Of a stretch of 64,000 nt of DNA, positions 26,673-34,260 are shown piece by piece. Source of the stretch: an uncultured Bacillota bacterium (lineage in GTDB: Bacteria; Bacillota; Clostridia; Christensenellales; QAND01); NCBI GenBank assembly GCA_905188085.1, contig CAJJKN010000003.1, positions 1 through 64,000 on the forward strand, given 5' to 3'. Below the pieces are notes generated by a model. The model was not told where the DNA came from. It saw only the letters and a list, made by a program, of their open reading frames with translations, and made no database searches. A program made the position numbers and the translations under genes. Positions within the stretch are counted from its first letter, which is position 1, and the number at the start of each line of letters is the position of its first letter.

Positions 26673-28022
26673 CAACGTTTTCTTCAGGGCATTTTTCCCT
26701 TTGTCTTTTGCTGCCCGCTCGTCTGCAAAAAACACCTCCAGGGTTTGCCCGTCCCATACAATTTTCTCTATGATCTGCCGGTAGAGCCGTTGTCTTATGG
26801 AAATCTCCAGTGCGGAAAAAGTGCAGAGCATCTCTTGCTGCGCGCTTTTCGCTTCGCCCGCCGCCCTTTGGTCTATTTCATGAAAGATCATCCATTCCAG
26901 CGCATCGTCCGTTTCCCGCCCCGGCAAATTTAGGCATTGGCAGGCATTTTTGCCCGCTTGACGCTTTGTCCGGCAGATATAGTCAAATTTTTCCGCCGTC
27001 TCTCTCCGCTTTGCCTGTAATCTTGCGCCACATTTTTCGCATACAATCAGCCCGGAAAACAGCGCATATGTGTTTTTCTGTTTTCTCTCTGCCCGCGCAT
27101 TTGGTTGCAGCAGCCGCTGTGCACGCACCCATTGCCGCCCTTCCATCAGTCCTTCATGGCAGCCTACGGCAAGCACCCATTGCGCCGCCGACCGCCAGGC
27201 GCCTGTTTTCTGCCGGGGCTGCCGTTTGTTGTAGGCCAAAAGCCCCCGTTTCCCATCCGTGTTCTTTTCCGCGCCGTACACGCGAAGGCCCTTTTGCGAA
27301 AAATAAGCCAGAGCTTGTTTATCCGCCCTGCAATACACGGGGTTTTGCAGCATGCTTTTTACCCCTGTCCGCGTATAAAAAACGCCGTTTTTCTCCAAAC
27401 ACCGCTGCGCCCTGCCGACAGACCCTGTAGCCAGCAGCGCGTTATACGCCTGCCGCACCATCTCCCCCTCTTCGGCCACGGCGCGCAGCACATACCGGCA
27501 TTTTTCTCCGTGCCCGGCTCTGCTTGTAATCTTCTCGCTGCAATAGCCCAGCGGCGCCGGCCCGCCCAGCCATTGCCCGTTGCGGGAAAGAAGCTGCATG
27601 TTGTCCTGCACGCGCTCGGCTATGGTTTCGCGTTCCAGCTGCGCAAATACAGAGGCAATATACAGCATGGCTTTTCCCATCGGCGTTGTCGTATCAAACT
27701 GCTCGCGGAGGCAAACAAAATTCACCCGGTGTTTGTTCAGCTCTTCAATCAAGGCCGCAAAATCCGTTACGCTGCGGCTTACCCGGTCCAGCCGATAGCA
27801 GACCAGCGCATCCAATTTCCCCTGCCGTATATCCGCCAACAGCGCCAAAAGCTTAGGGCGCTGTATATTCGCCCCGGAAAACCCCTCGTCTTCATACACC
27901 GCAATTTTGGCATCCGGCCAGTGCGCTGCAATGTATGCCCGGCAAAGCTGTTCCTGGTTTTCCATGGAATCGCCCGTTTCGCTCTTTACAGATTTTCGGC
28001 TGTAAATGCCCACCCGCATCAT
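26658..28022 (-). CDS. Large serine recombinase (element integrase)
   Basis: Site-specific recombinase of the resolvase/invertase superfamily with a long C-terminal region (454 aa). The N-terminal catalytic domain has the nucleophile Ser in VGIYSRKSV and the family motifs DEGFSGANIQRP, CYRLDRVSRS and FAQLERETIAERV. A Recombinase domain follows, then a zinc ribbon (CEKCGARLQ...CRTK...CQCLNL) and a short coiled-coil. The ATG at 28022 follows GGGGGTG; a GTG at 28028 is the alternative. The last codons KTLVSQR lie in the attL core, and the stop TGA is completed by host bases. It sits at one end of the feoB insertion and presumably moves it. Confidence 0.93.
   Translation of the reverse strand: MMRVGIYSRKSVKSETGDSMENQEQLCRAYIAAHWPDAKIAVYEDEGFSGANIQRPKLLALLADIRQGKLDALVCYRLDRVSRSVTDFAALIEELNKHRVNFVCLREQFDTTTPMGKAMLYIASVFAQLERETIAERVQDNMQLLSRNGQWLGGPAPLGYCSEKITSRAGHGEKCRYVLRAVAEEGEMVRQAYNALLATGSVGRAQRCLEKNGVFYTRTGVKSMLQNPVYCRADKQALAYFSQKGLRVYGAEKNTDGKRGLLAYNKRQPRQKTGAWRSAAQWVLAVGCHEGLMEGRQWVRAQRLLQPNARAERKQKNTYALFSGLIVCEKCGARLQAKRRETAEKFDYICRTKRQAGKNACQCLNLPGRETDDALEWMIFHEIDQRAAGEAKSAQQEMLCTFSALEISIRQRLYRQIIEKIVWDGQTLEVFFADERAAKDKGKNALKKTLVSQR
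26660..26672. repeat. attL-type 13-bp direct repeat
   Basis: AACGTTGGGAAAC, identical to the copy at 30614. It overlaps the last codons of the recombinase and codes FPT in the feoB frame. Confidence 0.9.
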
Positions 28023-28085
28023 GTTCACCCCCGGCTATGCATATGCTGTACAAATCTGTCCGATACGCCCAAAAGGAGACTTTTT

Positions 28086-28253
28086 ATGGCCAAACGCGCT
28101 TTTCCCGCGGTGATGCTTCATTTATCTTATTCTCAATCTCAGCTCATTTTGCAAAAAATAAACGCCCTGGTTTTCGATAAAAAAAGCGTATCCTCCGCAA
28201 AGGATACGCCGTCGTGTTCTGTATTGCCCCAAACAAACCCGCGGTTAAGGTAA
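28086..28253 (+). CDS. Possible small ORF of unknown function inside the element
   Basis: A 55-codon frame begins MAKRAFPAVMLHLSYSQSQ with a very good AAAAGGAGACTTTTT start site. It runs against the surrounding genes and through the flippase terminator into the end of the flippase gene, which is unusual. No family is recognised. It could be a chance ribosome-site match. Confidence 0.2.
   Translation: MAKRAFPAVMLHLSYSQSQLILQKINALVFDKKSVSSAKDTPSCSVLPQTNPRLR
28179..28209 (-). terminator. Terminator after the flippase gene
   Basis: GCGTATCC, 8-nt loop, GGATACGC with a seven-T run on the minus strand. It separates licD-flippase from the recombinase gene. Confidence 0.85.
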
Positions 28254-29549
28254 TTCTGTCTGCACCGTTTTTTGTTTGGTTTGGCCACCGTTTTTCCGTA
28301 TTTTTATCATGAAGAAACATATCGTACCCGCAAAGAGCAAATTCAGCATCACGATGATGCCAAAATAGCCCCAGGCCGCACCGTTGATGCCAAAATGCCG
28401 CACAAAATACGGCATGCTGACGATAGACGCCACAAACGCGAGGCCATAGCCGATCAACAGCGCATATTGTTTGCGCATGATGGTAATACAATAATAAAAC
28501 ACATTGTACATCGCCGAAACCCCGCCGGAGCCCAGCAAAATCAACATCGTGCCCCTGTATCCCGTAAGGTTCACTCCGTATATCCAACTCAACACCGGGA
28601 TTCCCAGAAAATAACCGAGCGTCATACAGCCGATGGTAATCACCAATACATACAGCATCTGCCGCGCCATATTTTTGAAAAACGGCTTCATTTGCCCATT
28701 TTGAAACTGATTGGCCATCGTGGAAAGCTGCGGCTTTATCAAAAAGCTGGCAAACAGATTGATCACCGAGGCCGGCATAAACAAAATGTTAAAGTATGTC
28801 TGCGTTTTATAATCCATATATGCATCGATTGCGTATTTGGCCGCGTTGTTCACATAGCCGGAAATAAACAGGCATACACACAGCGGCAAGCACGCAATCA
28901 GCAGCCGCCGCAGATGGCCAAAGCGAAATTGCAGTTCAAACGGCTCAAACACGCCCACCAGCGACGCATCATACAGCAAAATGACCGCCAGATACGAAAC
29001 GGTTAAAATACAGGTGGCCAAAATCAGGTTATGGCTGTAATACAGCGCGCAGATAAACGAGAGCACCGCAATGAAATATTTGAAAAACAGCCCCTTGGCA
29101 GACAGGTCATACCGCCCACGCTGCTGATACAAGCCCTCAAACACATCCGAAAACGCTTCACACGAACGATACAGGCAGAAAATCAGCGTTACCGCCGCTT
29201 TATACCAATCGTATCCGCTGATCACCACCCAGCCCACGCCGGCCAGCAGCATCAGCCCCACTGTGATGATTCTCGAAGCAAAATAATCCTTAAAGGCATA
29301 CATGTTTTGCACATCCGAGGCTTGAAACGCCCGCATGCAATACCAGCCCAGCGACAGCATCTGCTGAGATACGGCAAAGGCAATGGAAAAAACGCCGCCC
29401 TCGTCCACGCCCACAATATGGGTAACGGCCCACAGCATAATCACGCTGCTGCCCGCAAACATAAGGCCGGAAACCACCGTCCATAAATAGGTTTTTCGTC
29501 CCAGGCTTTCTCCGTTGCCCAGAAACCGCGCACGCAATCTTTCTCTCAA
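28245..29549 (-). CDS. Polysaccharide flippase (MOP/Wzx-like), element cargo
   Basis: A multi-pass membrane protein (about 12 hydrophobic segments over 434 residues) resembling O-antigen or teichoic/capsular repeat-unit flippases that move lipid-linked sugars across the membrane. Typical features are the N-terminal VSGLMFAGSSVIMLWAVTHIVG, the YNVFYYCITIMRKQ region and GINGAAWGYFGIIVMLNLL. The start is uncertain. A TTG at 29549 has a GGAG-like site and fits after the licD stop (29590). A TTG at 29648 would add 33 basic residues overlapping licD. A terminator follows. Together with licD it forms a surface-glycan cargo. Confidence 0.8.
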   Translation of the reverse strand: MRERLRARFLGNGESLGRKTYLWTVVSGLMFAGSSVIMLWAVTHIVGVDEGGVFSIAFAVSQQMLSLGWYCMRAFQASDVQNMYAFKDYFASRIITVGLMLLAGVGWVVISGYDWYKAAVTLIFCLYRSCEAFSDVFEGLYQQRGRYDLSAKGLFFKYFIAVLSFICALYYSHNLILATCILTVSYLAVILLYDASLVGVFEPFELQFRFGHLRRLLIACLPLCVCLFISGYVNNAAKYAIDAYMDYKTQTYFNILFMPASVINLFASFLIKPQLSTMANQFQNGQMKPFFKNMARQMLYVLVITIGCMTLGYFLGIPVLSWIYGVNLTGYRGTMLILLGSGGVSAMYNVFYYCITIMRKQYALLIGYGLAFVASIVSMPYFVRHFGINGAAWGYFGIIVMLNLLFAGTICFFMIKIRKNGGQTKQKTVQTELP

Positions 29550-29589
29550 AACAACGCTCCGTCCGTTTGCCGTCTTCGGCTCTTTTGGT

Positions 29590-30486
29590 TTACTTTTCCT
29601 CTTTTTCCGCAGGCGTATGCGTGCCCATTGCCGGCGAACCGTCGCCAAAATCCAGCCTGTACGGCGGATGATTGTGCCGCTTGTCCTCCGGCGGCAGCGT
29701 CATATAATCCCCAAACCTGTGAGACAGATACGCATCTATATTGCCGGGAAAGCGCATCATCAGCCCGTTAAAGGGCATTTTCTTTGTCGGGAAAATTTCG
29801 GATTTATCAATCACGCTGGTAAACGGCGTAGGATCAAAGAAAAAGGCCGCCCGTTTTGTCTGTTGGTTTTCATATCTGCGGCTGGCTTTCATCGCCTTTT
29901 TATACAGCCAGCGCGGCGAAATCCGAAACAGCCACAGGAAAAAATGCCCCACATAACACGCCACACGCACCACAAACGCCTTAAAGCCGCCGAAATACAG
30001 CGTGGGTTTGCCGATATGCCGTAAAATCAGCAGTTTTCCCCAAAACCAGGCCGTCTTCCCCTGTTTGCGCATGGCCTTATCATCGTCTGCAATGTTATCA
30101 AAAAAATAAAGATCCAGAAAAATGCCAAAGTTGCATTTGCAATGTTTCAGCGGCTCTTCATGAAACACCGTTCCCTTTTTCACCAAACGCGTGGTGGGCA
30201 GCGGATAGTTCGCGTCCTCCTCCACATTCAAAAGCTCATATTTATCCGAAAGCTCTTCTTTGGCCAGAAGCAAAAACCGATCGTAATCCTTTCGCAAAAA
30301 GCCGATGTCAATATCATCATCCCAGGGAATAAACCCCTGGTGGCGGATCGCCCCGATGGCAGTACCGCCCACGCCAAAGTAATCAATCTGGTGCCGTTCG
30401 CACAGGTCGATAAAATCGCTTAAAATTTCCAGCTCTGTCTCCTGTACACGCTTTAACACCTGCGGATCATATTCACGGTATAGCAT
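29590..30486 (-). CDS. LicD family phosphotransferase, element cargo
   Basis: A nucleotidyltransferase-fold enzyme of the LicD/fukutin-related family, which attaches phosphocholine or a similar phospho-substituent to surface glycans. The 298-residue protein has the hallmark GVGGTAIGAIRHQGFIPWDDDIDIG in residues about 42-66; the DDDID acids bind metal. The ATG at 30486 follows AGGAGG with a 6-bp gap and is the first gene behind the element promoter. Its closing codons are near the flippase start. The donor (CDP-choline or another) cannot be told; no licA/licC genes are seen here. Confidence 0.88.
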   Translation of the reverse strand: MLYREYDPQVLKRVQETELEILSDFIDLCERHQIDYFGVGGTAIGAIRHQGFIPWDDDIDIGFLRKDYDRFLLLAKEELSDKYELLNVEEDANYPLPTTRLVKKGTVFHEEPLKHCKCNFGIFLDLYFFDNIADDDKAMRKQGKTAWFWGKLLILRHIGKPTLYFGGFKAFVVRVACYVGHFFLWLFRISPRWLYKKAMKASRRYENQQTKRAAFFFDPTPFTSVIDKSEIFPTKKMPFNGLMMRFPGNIDAYLSHRFGDYMTLPPEDKRHNHPPYRLDFGDGSPAMGTHTPAEKEEK

Positions 30487-30548
30487 GCGTTTCCTCCTGC
30501 CGTGTTGATTAAAAATCAGGCTTATCCTGCTCTTTTGCAATCTGTTGC

Positions 30549-30577
30549 ATTATACCATCTGGCCAAAAGGGTGTCAA
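30549..30577 (-). promoter_or_regulatory. Promoter of the mobile element genes
   Basis: TTGACA (30577-30572), 17-bp spacer, TATAAT (30554-30549), 37 bp inside the right end of the element and directed into licD. Both hexamers match consensus. Confidence 0.88.
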
Positions 30578-32040
30578 AAAAGCGTGAAAGCTGCTGGTTT
30601 TTGCCCCTTTGAAAACGTTGGGAAACGCCCGTTGCAGGGCACAAAATTATTTGTCAAAATCGCAATCAGCCGTTCGCGCGGCGAATCGATAATCCGGCAG
30701 CCCACAATGCCCGCCGCATTGCACCCAAAGCCCATGCACATCGTCAGCGCCTGTTTGCCGCAGGCCCGGCATTTTTGAAAGTGTTTATCCAAATTAAACG
30801 CCACGCGCGGCAGATACCCCAAATCTTCCAGCAGGGTAAACAGCGGAAAGAAAATCGCCATGGGCGGCAGCATCACCGATACCACCCAGGCCAACACGCG
30901 ATACATGCCCAGCACCAGCGCCCCATGCAGCCACGCCGGCGCGTGCAGCAGCATAAATAGATCCGTCAGCCGGTCCTGTATCCAAAACAGCCCGCGGCTC
31001 AGCCATTCGGACGGCGCGTTGGCCCCGTAAATCGTTAGGTAAAATACCACGGCCAACAGCGCCAGCATCACGGGAATCCCCGTCCATCTGCCGGTCAAAA
31101 TTCGATCCAGCTTCCATTGGCGGCGGTTGTATTTCTCGCTTTCAACCGTGATCACATCGCGGCAAACCGCCTCCGCCTTTTTATAGATGCAGGAAACAAT
31201 GGCGTCTTTCAGCGCATTTTGCAAAAGGCCCTGCTCTGCCAAACTGGCCCGCGCCTGCAAAACCGCCTGTGCCACTTCCGGCTTTTGCCTCCAATCATAG
31301 CCCAGTGTTTTTGTCATGGTTTTTTCCAATGTATCGTCATAATCGATCAACCGCAGCGCCGCCCACCGCGCTTTTCTCTCATCTTTCAAATATGCTTCCA
31401 GCGCCGGCGCCACTTGCGCTATCGCCTGTTCAATGGCGTCGCTGTATTGCACCTGGGCCGGCATCCCCCGGTTTTGCGTTTCCGTCATCTGTTCCACGCG
31501 CGCCATCAGGGTTTGCAGCCCCTTGCCGCTTCTGGCGCTGGTGCCCACCACCGGCACCCCCAAATTTTCTTCCAGCGCCGCCAGATCAATGCGAATTTTC
31601 TTTTTCTCCGCTTCATCCATAAGGTTTACACATACCACCACGCGCGGCAAAATTTCCAACGCCTGCAACACCAGGTTGATGTTTCTTTCCAGGCAGGTGG
31701 CATCACACACCACCACAGCCGCGTCCGCACCGCCAAAGCAAAGGAAATCGCGCGCCACCTCCTCTTCGGCCGAATGGGCCATCAGCGAATATGTGCCCGG
31801 AATATCCACCAAAACATAGCCTTTCCCGTTGTATTGCGTATACCCCTGCGCGTTGGTCACTGTTTTCCCCGGCCAATTACCGGTATGCTGGTTTAGGCCC
31901 GTCAGTTCGTTAAACACCGTGCTCTTCCCCACGTTGGGGTTGCCTGCCAGGGCAATAATCTTATCTTCCGGACTTTTCTTTTCAATGATAAGGCCGTGAT
32001 CCACCGCCTGTTTGCCGGTGGAGTTGGCTGTCAGTCCCAT
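30574..32040 (-). pseudogene. feoB: feoB, 5' part (GTPase domain and first permease half), truncated by the insertion
   Basis: Codes for 475 FeoB residues and then 13 residues (FSKGQKPAAFTLF) read from the element. The N-terminal G domain has GNPNVGKST, DIPGTYSL and NLMDEA, followed by the GDI-like region and the first Gate segment with CRACGKQALTMCMGFGCNAAG and NNFVPCNGRFPT. Intact FeoB is the main ferrous iron permease. Splitting the permease after NGRFPT should abolish transport. The start at 32040 lies 20 bp after feoA. The GTPase domain could still be made. Confidence 0.93.
30614..30626. repeat. attR-type 13-bp direct repeat
   Basis: AACGTTGGGAAAC, identical to the copy at 26660, at the breakpoint where the feoB N-terminal frame leaves the family sequence. 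Confidence 0.9.
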
Positions 32041-32060
32041 GGGATCTCTCCTCTTTTCTT

Positions 32061-32357
32061 TTATGGTATCGCGGGCGACTGCGCCCCTACCCGCACAGGC
32101 GCCGTTTGGTTCTGTTCTTCAAACGCCAGCACGCGAATCTGCCCGGCGTCCTCTCTTCTCAGCGCCACCACCGTGCCGCGGATCAGATAGGCGGTCGGGT
32201 CTCCGGAAGGGCCGCTGTATAGGCAGCAAATCTTTGTTCCTTCTATCAGCCCAATGTCCAAAAGCCGCCTGCGGATCTCCTCTTTTGCCTGTAATTTGTG
32301 CACTGTTACCGTCATCCCCCGCTTCACTTGCGATAGATTCATCTCTTTTGTACGCAT
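32061..32357 (-). CDS. feoA: Ferrous iron transport accessory protein FeoA
   Basis: A 98-residue SH3-like protein that acts with FeoB. Residues 8-80 show the family pattern (VTVHKLQAKEEIRRRLLDIGLIEGTKICCL; AYLIRGTVVALRREDAGQI). The start follows AAGGAGAGAAAGACA. It is the first gene of the feo operon and is divergent from a DtxR-type regulator, with a shared inverted repeat in between. Confidence 0.92.
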   Translation of the reverse strand: MRTKEMNLSQVKRGMTVTVHKLQAKEEIRRRLLDIGLIEGTKICCLYSGPSGDPTAYLIRGTVVALRREDAGQIRVLAFEEQNQTAPVRVGAQSPAIP

Positions 32358-32386
32358 TGTCTTTCTCTCCTTTTCATATGTTAGGG

Positions 32387-32406
32387 TAGGGAAACTTTGT
32401 TTCCTA
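32387..32406. promoter_or_regulatory. Candidate DtxR-family operator between feoA and the regulator gene
   Basis: TAGGGAAAC, TTT, GTTTCCTA is a near-perfect inverted repeat in the short divergent intergenic region. DtxR/IdeR/MntR boxes are partial palindromes of this size, rich in TAGG/CCTA. Confidence 0.55.
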
Positions 32407-32459
32407 TCTCTACACTATGATCGCCGTTTCTCTGTGGTGTTAAAAAGGAGGAAACTTCC

Positions 32460-32903
32460 TTGCCTTGTTCACAGTTTCGCACCTTACCCGGTTATGATAA
32501 GCTCTCCGCACGGCCGCTGACCCGCAGCATGGAGGATTATCTGGAAATGATCTGCCGTCTTTGCCTGCAAGACAGCTTTGCCCGCATTCACGATCTGGCC
32601 GAACACCTGCATGTAAAGCCGTCGTCTGCTTCCAAAATGGCAGCGCTGCTCAAAGAACAAGGGTATGTGACCTATGAAAAATACGGCGTGCTTATGCCCA
32701 CGGAGAAAGGCTGGAAAGCCGGGCGCTATCTGCTCTATCGTCATGATGTCATTCAGCATTTTTTATGCCTTGTCAACCAAACGGAGGACGAATTGGAGCA
32801 AACGGAGAAGATCGAACATTTTTTAACTGCCGACACCGTTAAAAATCTGGAGCTGCTCACCCAATATCTGGCGTGTGATTCTTTATGGCCACCCCTCGGC
32901 TGA
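32460..32903 (+). CDS. DtxR family metal-dependent transcriptional repressor
   Basis: A 147-residue protein with an N-terminal winged helix (SMEDYLEMICRLCLQDSFARIHDLAEHLHVKPSSASKMAALLKEQGYV) and a metal-binding/dimerisation helix region (HDVIQHFLCLVNQTEDELEQTEKIEHFL). There is no SH3 domain, so it is of the short MntR/IdeR type. The TTG start at 32460 has AAGGAGG 8 bp upstream; an internal ATG at 32529 is an alternative. It is divergent from feoA and probably senses Fe2+ to control feo. Whether it prefers iron or manganese is not clear from sequence. Confidence 0.85.
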   Translation: MPCSQFRTLPGYDKLSARPLTRSMEDYLEMICRLCLQDSFARIHDLAEHLHVKPSSASKMAALLKEQGYVTYEKYGVLMPTEKGWKAGRYLLYRHDVIQHFLCLVNQTEDELEQTEKIEHFLTADTVKNLELLTQYLACDSLWPPLG

Positions 32904-32992
32904 ATGCTTTTCCCCGCCGCCCTTTTATAAAGCGTTTGTTTCCTCTTTTTAGCCGGACAGGCCAATTTCTTTTTTAGAAAAACAAAACTATC

Positions 32993-33021
32993 TTGCATTT
33001 TGTTTTTCTGTTTGCTATAAT
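32993..33021 (+). promoter_or_regulatory. Promoter of tRNA-Thr
   Basis: TTGCAT (32993-32998), 17-bp spacer, TATAAT (33016-33021). Confidence 0.8.
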
Positions 33022-33051
33022 ATAAACCGTCTTTGAAATATGGGCATATCT

Positions 33052-33127
33052 GCTGATGTGGCACAGGTGGTAGCGCACATCCTTGGTAAGGATGAGGTCA
33101 CGAGTTCGAGTCTCGTCATCAGCTCCA
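33052..33127 (+). tRNA. tRNA-Thr (anticodon GGT)
   Basis: Acceptor stem GCTGATG/CATCAGC, anticodon loop TTGGTAA within ACATCC/GGATG, T-arm with GTTCGAGTC, and encoded CCA at 33125-33127. The cloverleaf closes fully. Confidence 0.96.
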
Positions 33128-33128
33128 G

Positions 33129-33161
33129 TAAAAGCGGTTTCCTTTGGAAATCGCTTTTTTG
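33129..33161 (+). terminator. Terminator of tRNA-Thr
   Basis: AAAGCGGTTTCC, TTT loop, GGAAATCGCTTT, then T-run. Confidence 0.85.
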
Positions 33162-33378
33162 CATTCTCTCTTTTTTGTTGCCTTCCGCCTTTCCACCCTC
33201 GCTTTTCCCTTGCCGTCGTTTTTTACATCCGGCTATGCCGATGTTTTTTCTGTCTTTGTCCGTCCGGTTTTCCCGTTTTCTCTTTGTATGTCCCATGGCC
33301 CGGCCGCCTTTTCGCCTTGCGCTGTATCGCCCCGCCGCAGGTGTTTTCCCATTCCCTTTGCCAAAACACCGTCCGCAT

Positions 33379-33405
33379 AAAAAAAGAGCCCCGAAAGGCT
33401 CTTTT
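33379..33405 (-). terminator. Terminator of the Cys-tailed GNAT gene
   Basis: On the minus strand AAAGAGCC, 6-nt loop, GGCTCTTT, followed by a T-run. Confidence 0.85.
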
Positions 33406-33421
33406 TGGTTTTTCTTATGGC

Positions 33422-33925
33422 TTAATGTCCGCCACAGCCAGCACAACCGCCGCATCCGCCACCGCAGCTTCCGCCGCAGCCGCCCGGGAATTGCACTTCG
33501 TCCGCCTTTACCGTCATCTTCACATGCGGAATCTGCCCTTCCTGATAGGCATCGCCAATTTGTTCAAAGCCGTATTTTTCATACATGCCTTTCAGCGGTT
33601 CCTGCGCGGAAAGGAACAGCGCCGGCGCGCCCACTTCCAGCGCACGATCCATCAGCAAACGAATCAGCGCGTCGCCAATGCCCATGCCGCGGTATTCTTT
33701 CAATACGCACAGGCGGCCCAGCGTAAATTTTCCGTCATCAATATACAGGCGGCCCGTGCCGATCGAGGTTTCATCCTCCATCGCCACCACATGCCAGGCG
33801 CCTTTATCAAACGTATCAAATTCTTTCTCCGCTTCAAAGCCCTGTTCCTGCACAAAAACCTGCTCTCTTACCGCTTTGGCCAGAGAAATATCGTCCGATC
33901 CGTGAATCCACTTTGCATATAACAT
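33422..33925 (-). CDS. GNAT family N-acetyltransferase with Cys/Gly-rich C-terminal tail
   Basis: A 167-residue protein related to the ElaA/YjcF-type GNATs. Residues 1-140 show the fold: VFVQEQGFEAEKEFD, LCVLKEYRGMGIGDALIRLL (acetyl-CoA loop) and FLSAQEPLKGMYEKYGF. The last 20 residues are GGCGGSCGGGCGGCAGCGGH, with five Cys and a terminal His. This tail is not part of the GNAT fold and may bind metal or be modified. The ATG at 33925 follows GGAGGGAAAG. It is divergent from the DUF896 gene. Confidence 0.88.
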   Translation of the reverse strand: MLYAKWIHGSDDISLAKAVREQVFVQEQGFEAEKEFDTFDKGAWHVVAMEDETSIGTGRLYIDDGKFTLGRLCVLKEYRGMGIGDALIRLLMDRALEVGAPALFLSAQEPLKGMYEKYGFEQIGDAYQEGQIPHVKMTVKADEVQFPGGCGGSCGGGCGGCAGCGGH

Positions 33926-33982
33926 AAACTTTCCCTCCAGAAAATAAAATGTCGGTCTGCCACCGAAAACCGTTTTTCTCAA

Positions 33983-33996
33983 GAAAACATGTTTTC
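33983..33996. promoter_or_regulatory. 14-bp perfect palindrome between divergent genes
   Basis: GAAAACATGTTTTC lies between the GNAT and DUF896 genes. It is the size and form of a dimeric repressor site. It does not match the standard Firmicute LexA box closely. Confidence 0.4.
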
Positions 33997-34038
33997 GGAT
34001 TCCACGCTCTATGATACACTACTTATGAGGTGGAATCA

Positions 34039-34260
34039 ATGACAGACCAGGAAATTGCACGCATCAACGAATTGGCGCGCCTGAAAAAGCAGCGCCCGCT
34101 AACTCCGGAAGAGGCCGCCGAACAGCAGCGCCTGCGCCGACGTTATATTGATGCGATGAAAAAGAGTTTGCAGGAAGATTTGGATCGTATGCTCGTGCAG
34201 GACGAAACCGGCGCCTATGTGCCCGTTCGCCAGAAAAAGCCCAAATCGCCTGTGCAGTAA
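34039..34260 (+). CDS. DUF896 family small protein (YnzC-like)
   Basis: A 73-residue cytoplasmic helical protein. The pattern EIARINELARLKKQRPLTPEEAAEQQRLRRRYID is diagnostic of DUF896/YnzC. In Bacillus subtilis ynzC is next to the SOS gene yneA, but its function is unknown. The ATG at 34039 was chosen over a GTG at 34030 because the family usually starts at M-x-x-x-E/I near the helix; both are close to a weak GAGGTGG site. It has its own terminator. Confidence 0.85.
   Translation: MTDQEIARINELARLKKQRPLTPEEAAEQQRLRRRYIDAMKKSLQEDLDRMLVQDETGAYVPVRQKKPKSPVQ

Larger units (their letters stand above)
26660..30626 (-). mobile_element. 3.95-kb serine-recombinase element carrying licD and a flippase, inserted in feoB
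   Basis: The 13-bp sequence AACGTTGGGAAAC occurs at 26660-26672 and 30614-30626, exactly at the two breakpoints of feoB. Between them are three minus-strand genes: licD, a flippase and a serine recombinase. A TTGACA/TATAAT promoter lies just inside the right end. Joining the inner ends gives GAAAACGTTGG, TTTC, CCAACGTTTTC, a perfect 11-bp inverted repeat around a 4-bp centre, as expected for a serine-recombinase attP. Removing 3,954 bp restores an in-frame feoB of about 718 codons. No excision factor gene is visible. Confidence 0.92.

Noticed and set aside
26640..26757. C-terminal feoB fragment as a separate functional gene starting at 26757
   Set aside because: The first 32 residues of that frame are an out-of-frame reading of the recombinase gene and end precisely at the att core, so the frame is a junction product.
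25865..26773. 302-codon plus-strand open frame across the feoB 3' part
   Set aside because: The minus strand codes for conserved FeoB and recombinase residues; the plus frame is a shadow.
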